Shown in pieces: positions 6,453 through 6,628 of a stretch of 6,628 nt of DNA. Under the pieces are notes generated by a model. The model saw nothing but the letters and a program-made list of their open reading frames with translations. It did no database searches and was not told the DNA's origin. Position 1 is the first letter of the stretch. Each line of letters opens with the position of its first letter. Made by a program: the position numbers and the translations under genes. Source of the DNA: an uncultured Bdellovibrio sp. (GTDB lineage Bacteria; Bdellovibrionota; Bdellovibrionia; Bdellovibrionales; Bdellovibrionaceae); the NCBI GenBank assembly GCA_937871355.1, contig CALMPX010000399.1, forward strand, positions 1 through 6,628, read 5' to 3'.

Positions 6453-6628
6453 TTGGTGGGTAATCCATCGACAGAGGTTGAGCCAGGAGCTTGGGCGCTA
6501 CCTGGTTTGGGTTTAATGTTATTAGGAAAATGAATAGGAACAACATATTGAATTGAATATTTTTTTTGTTTTCCTTCTGATTCTTTTTCTATGCCTAAGG
6601 TCACTTCGACGGCATCGGGGAAAATATT
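6449..6628 (-). CDS. gspJ: Type II secretion system minor pseudopilin GspJ, C-terminal end (partial)
   Basis: Only the last 59 codons and the TGA stop are present; the 5' part lies beyond the right edge. The frame reads NIFPDAVEVTLGIEKE, then a lysine-rich turn and KYSIQYVVPIHFPNN, followed by a Pro/Ser/Ala-rich tail ending DGLPTK. The FPDAVEVTLG segment matches the C-terminal strand of GspJ (usually 'lP.aV.v.l'), where the beta-sheet of the pseudopilin domain closes before a polar tail. The position directly before gspK, with a 4-bp ATGA overlap, supports gspJ because the J-K order is standard in gsp operons. GspJ forms the pseudopilus tip with GspI and GspK. Another pseudopilin (GspI or GspH) is less likely, given the order and the motif. 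Confidence 0.8.
   Translation of the reverse strand, partial: NIFPDAVEVTLGIEKESEGKQKKYSIQYVVPIHFPNNIKPKPGSAQAPGSTSVDGLPTK

Noticed and set aside
6292..6516. Plus-strand open frame of 74 codons across gspK/gspJ
   Set aside because: It is antisense to the GspK signal helix region. Its hydrophobic look comes from the complementary strand. No ribosome-binding site supports it.

Overview
All genes in this window lie on the minus strand, so transcription runs from high to low coordinates. The core is the 3' half of a type II secretion system (T2SS) operon in the order gspJ (partial), gspK, gspL, gspM, gspN. It is followed by ssb, a small lipoprotein gene, and a signal-peptide-bearing probable outer-membrane beta-barrel gene that runs off the left edge. 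The DNA looks fairly AT-rich (roughly 40% GC by eye). A Gram-negative host is certain from the T2SS, the lipobox and the barrel protein. The J-K-L-M-N order, a GspL built like PilM plus PilN, and a GspN of the AsmA-like type ending in an 'SFIDRF...GTRYKFKLV' stretch suggest a Bdellovibrionota or related (former deltaproteobacterial) organism. That assignment is an inference from recalled family features, not a search result.

Region by region, reading in the direction of transcription: 6628-6449 is the C-terminus of the minor pseudopilin GspJ. 6452-5163 is GspK, the pseudopilus tip protein. 5124-3451 is GspL, with a cytoplasmic actin-like domain, one membrane helix and a periplasmic PilN-like domain. 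3454-2744 is GspM. 2747-1780 is GspN, broken by an apparent single-base deletion near 2180. 1779-1615 is a 165-bp spacer with the ssb leader and a dyad. 1614-1165 is ssb, followed by an intrinsic terminator at 1129-1096. 1069-752 is a lipoprotein of about 105 residues, overlapped by 26 bp by the barrel gene that starts at 777.

The J/K, L/M and M/N junctions are 4-bp ATGA stop/start overlaps, so these genes are probably translationally coupled. GspJ and GspK belong to the pseudopilus tip, GspL and GspM form the inner-membrane assembly platform, and GspN is an accessory inner-membrane-anchored periplasmic protein. SSB is unrelated in function and has its own strong Shine-Dalgarno and terminator. 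The lipoprotein and barrel genes form a separate envelope pair of unknown function.

No mobile element, CRISPR array, tRNA or rRNA was seen. The observations most worth a second look are the gspN frameshift and the overlapping lipoprotein/barrel pair. I did not find convincing evidence of a wholly new system.
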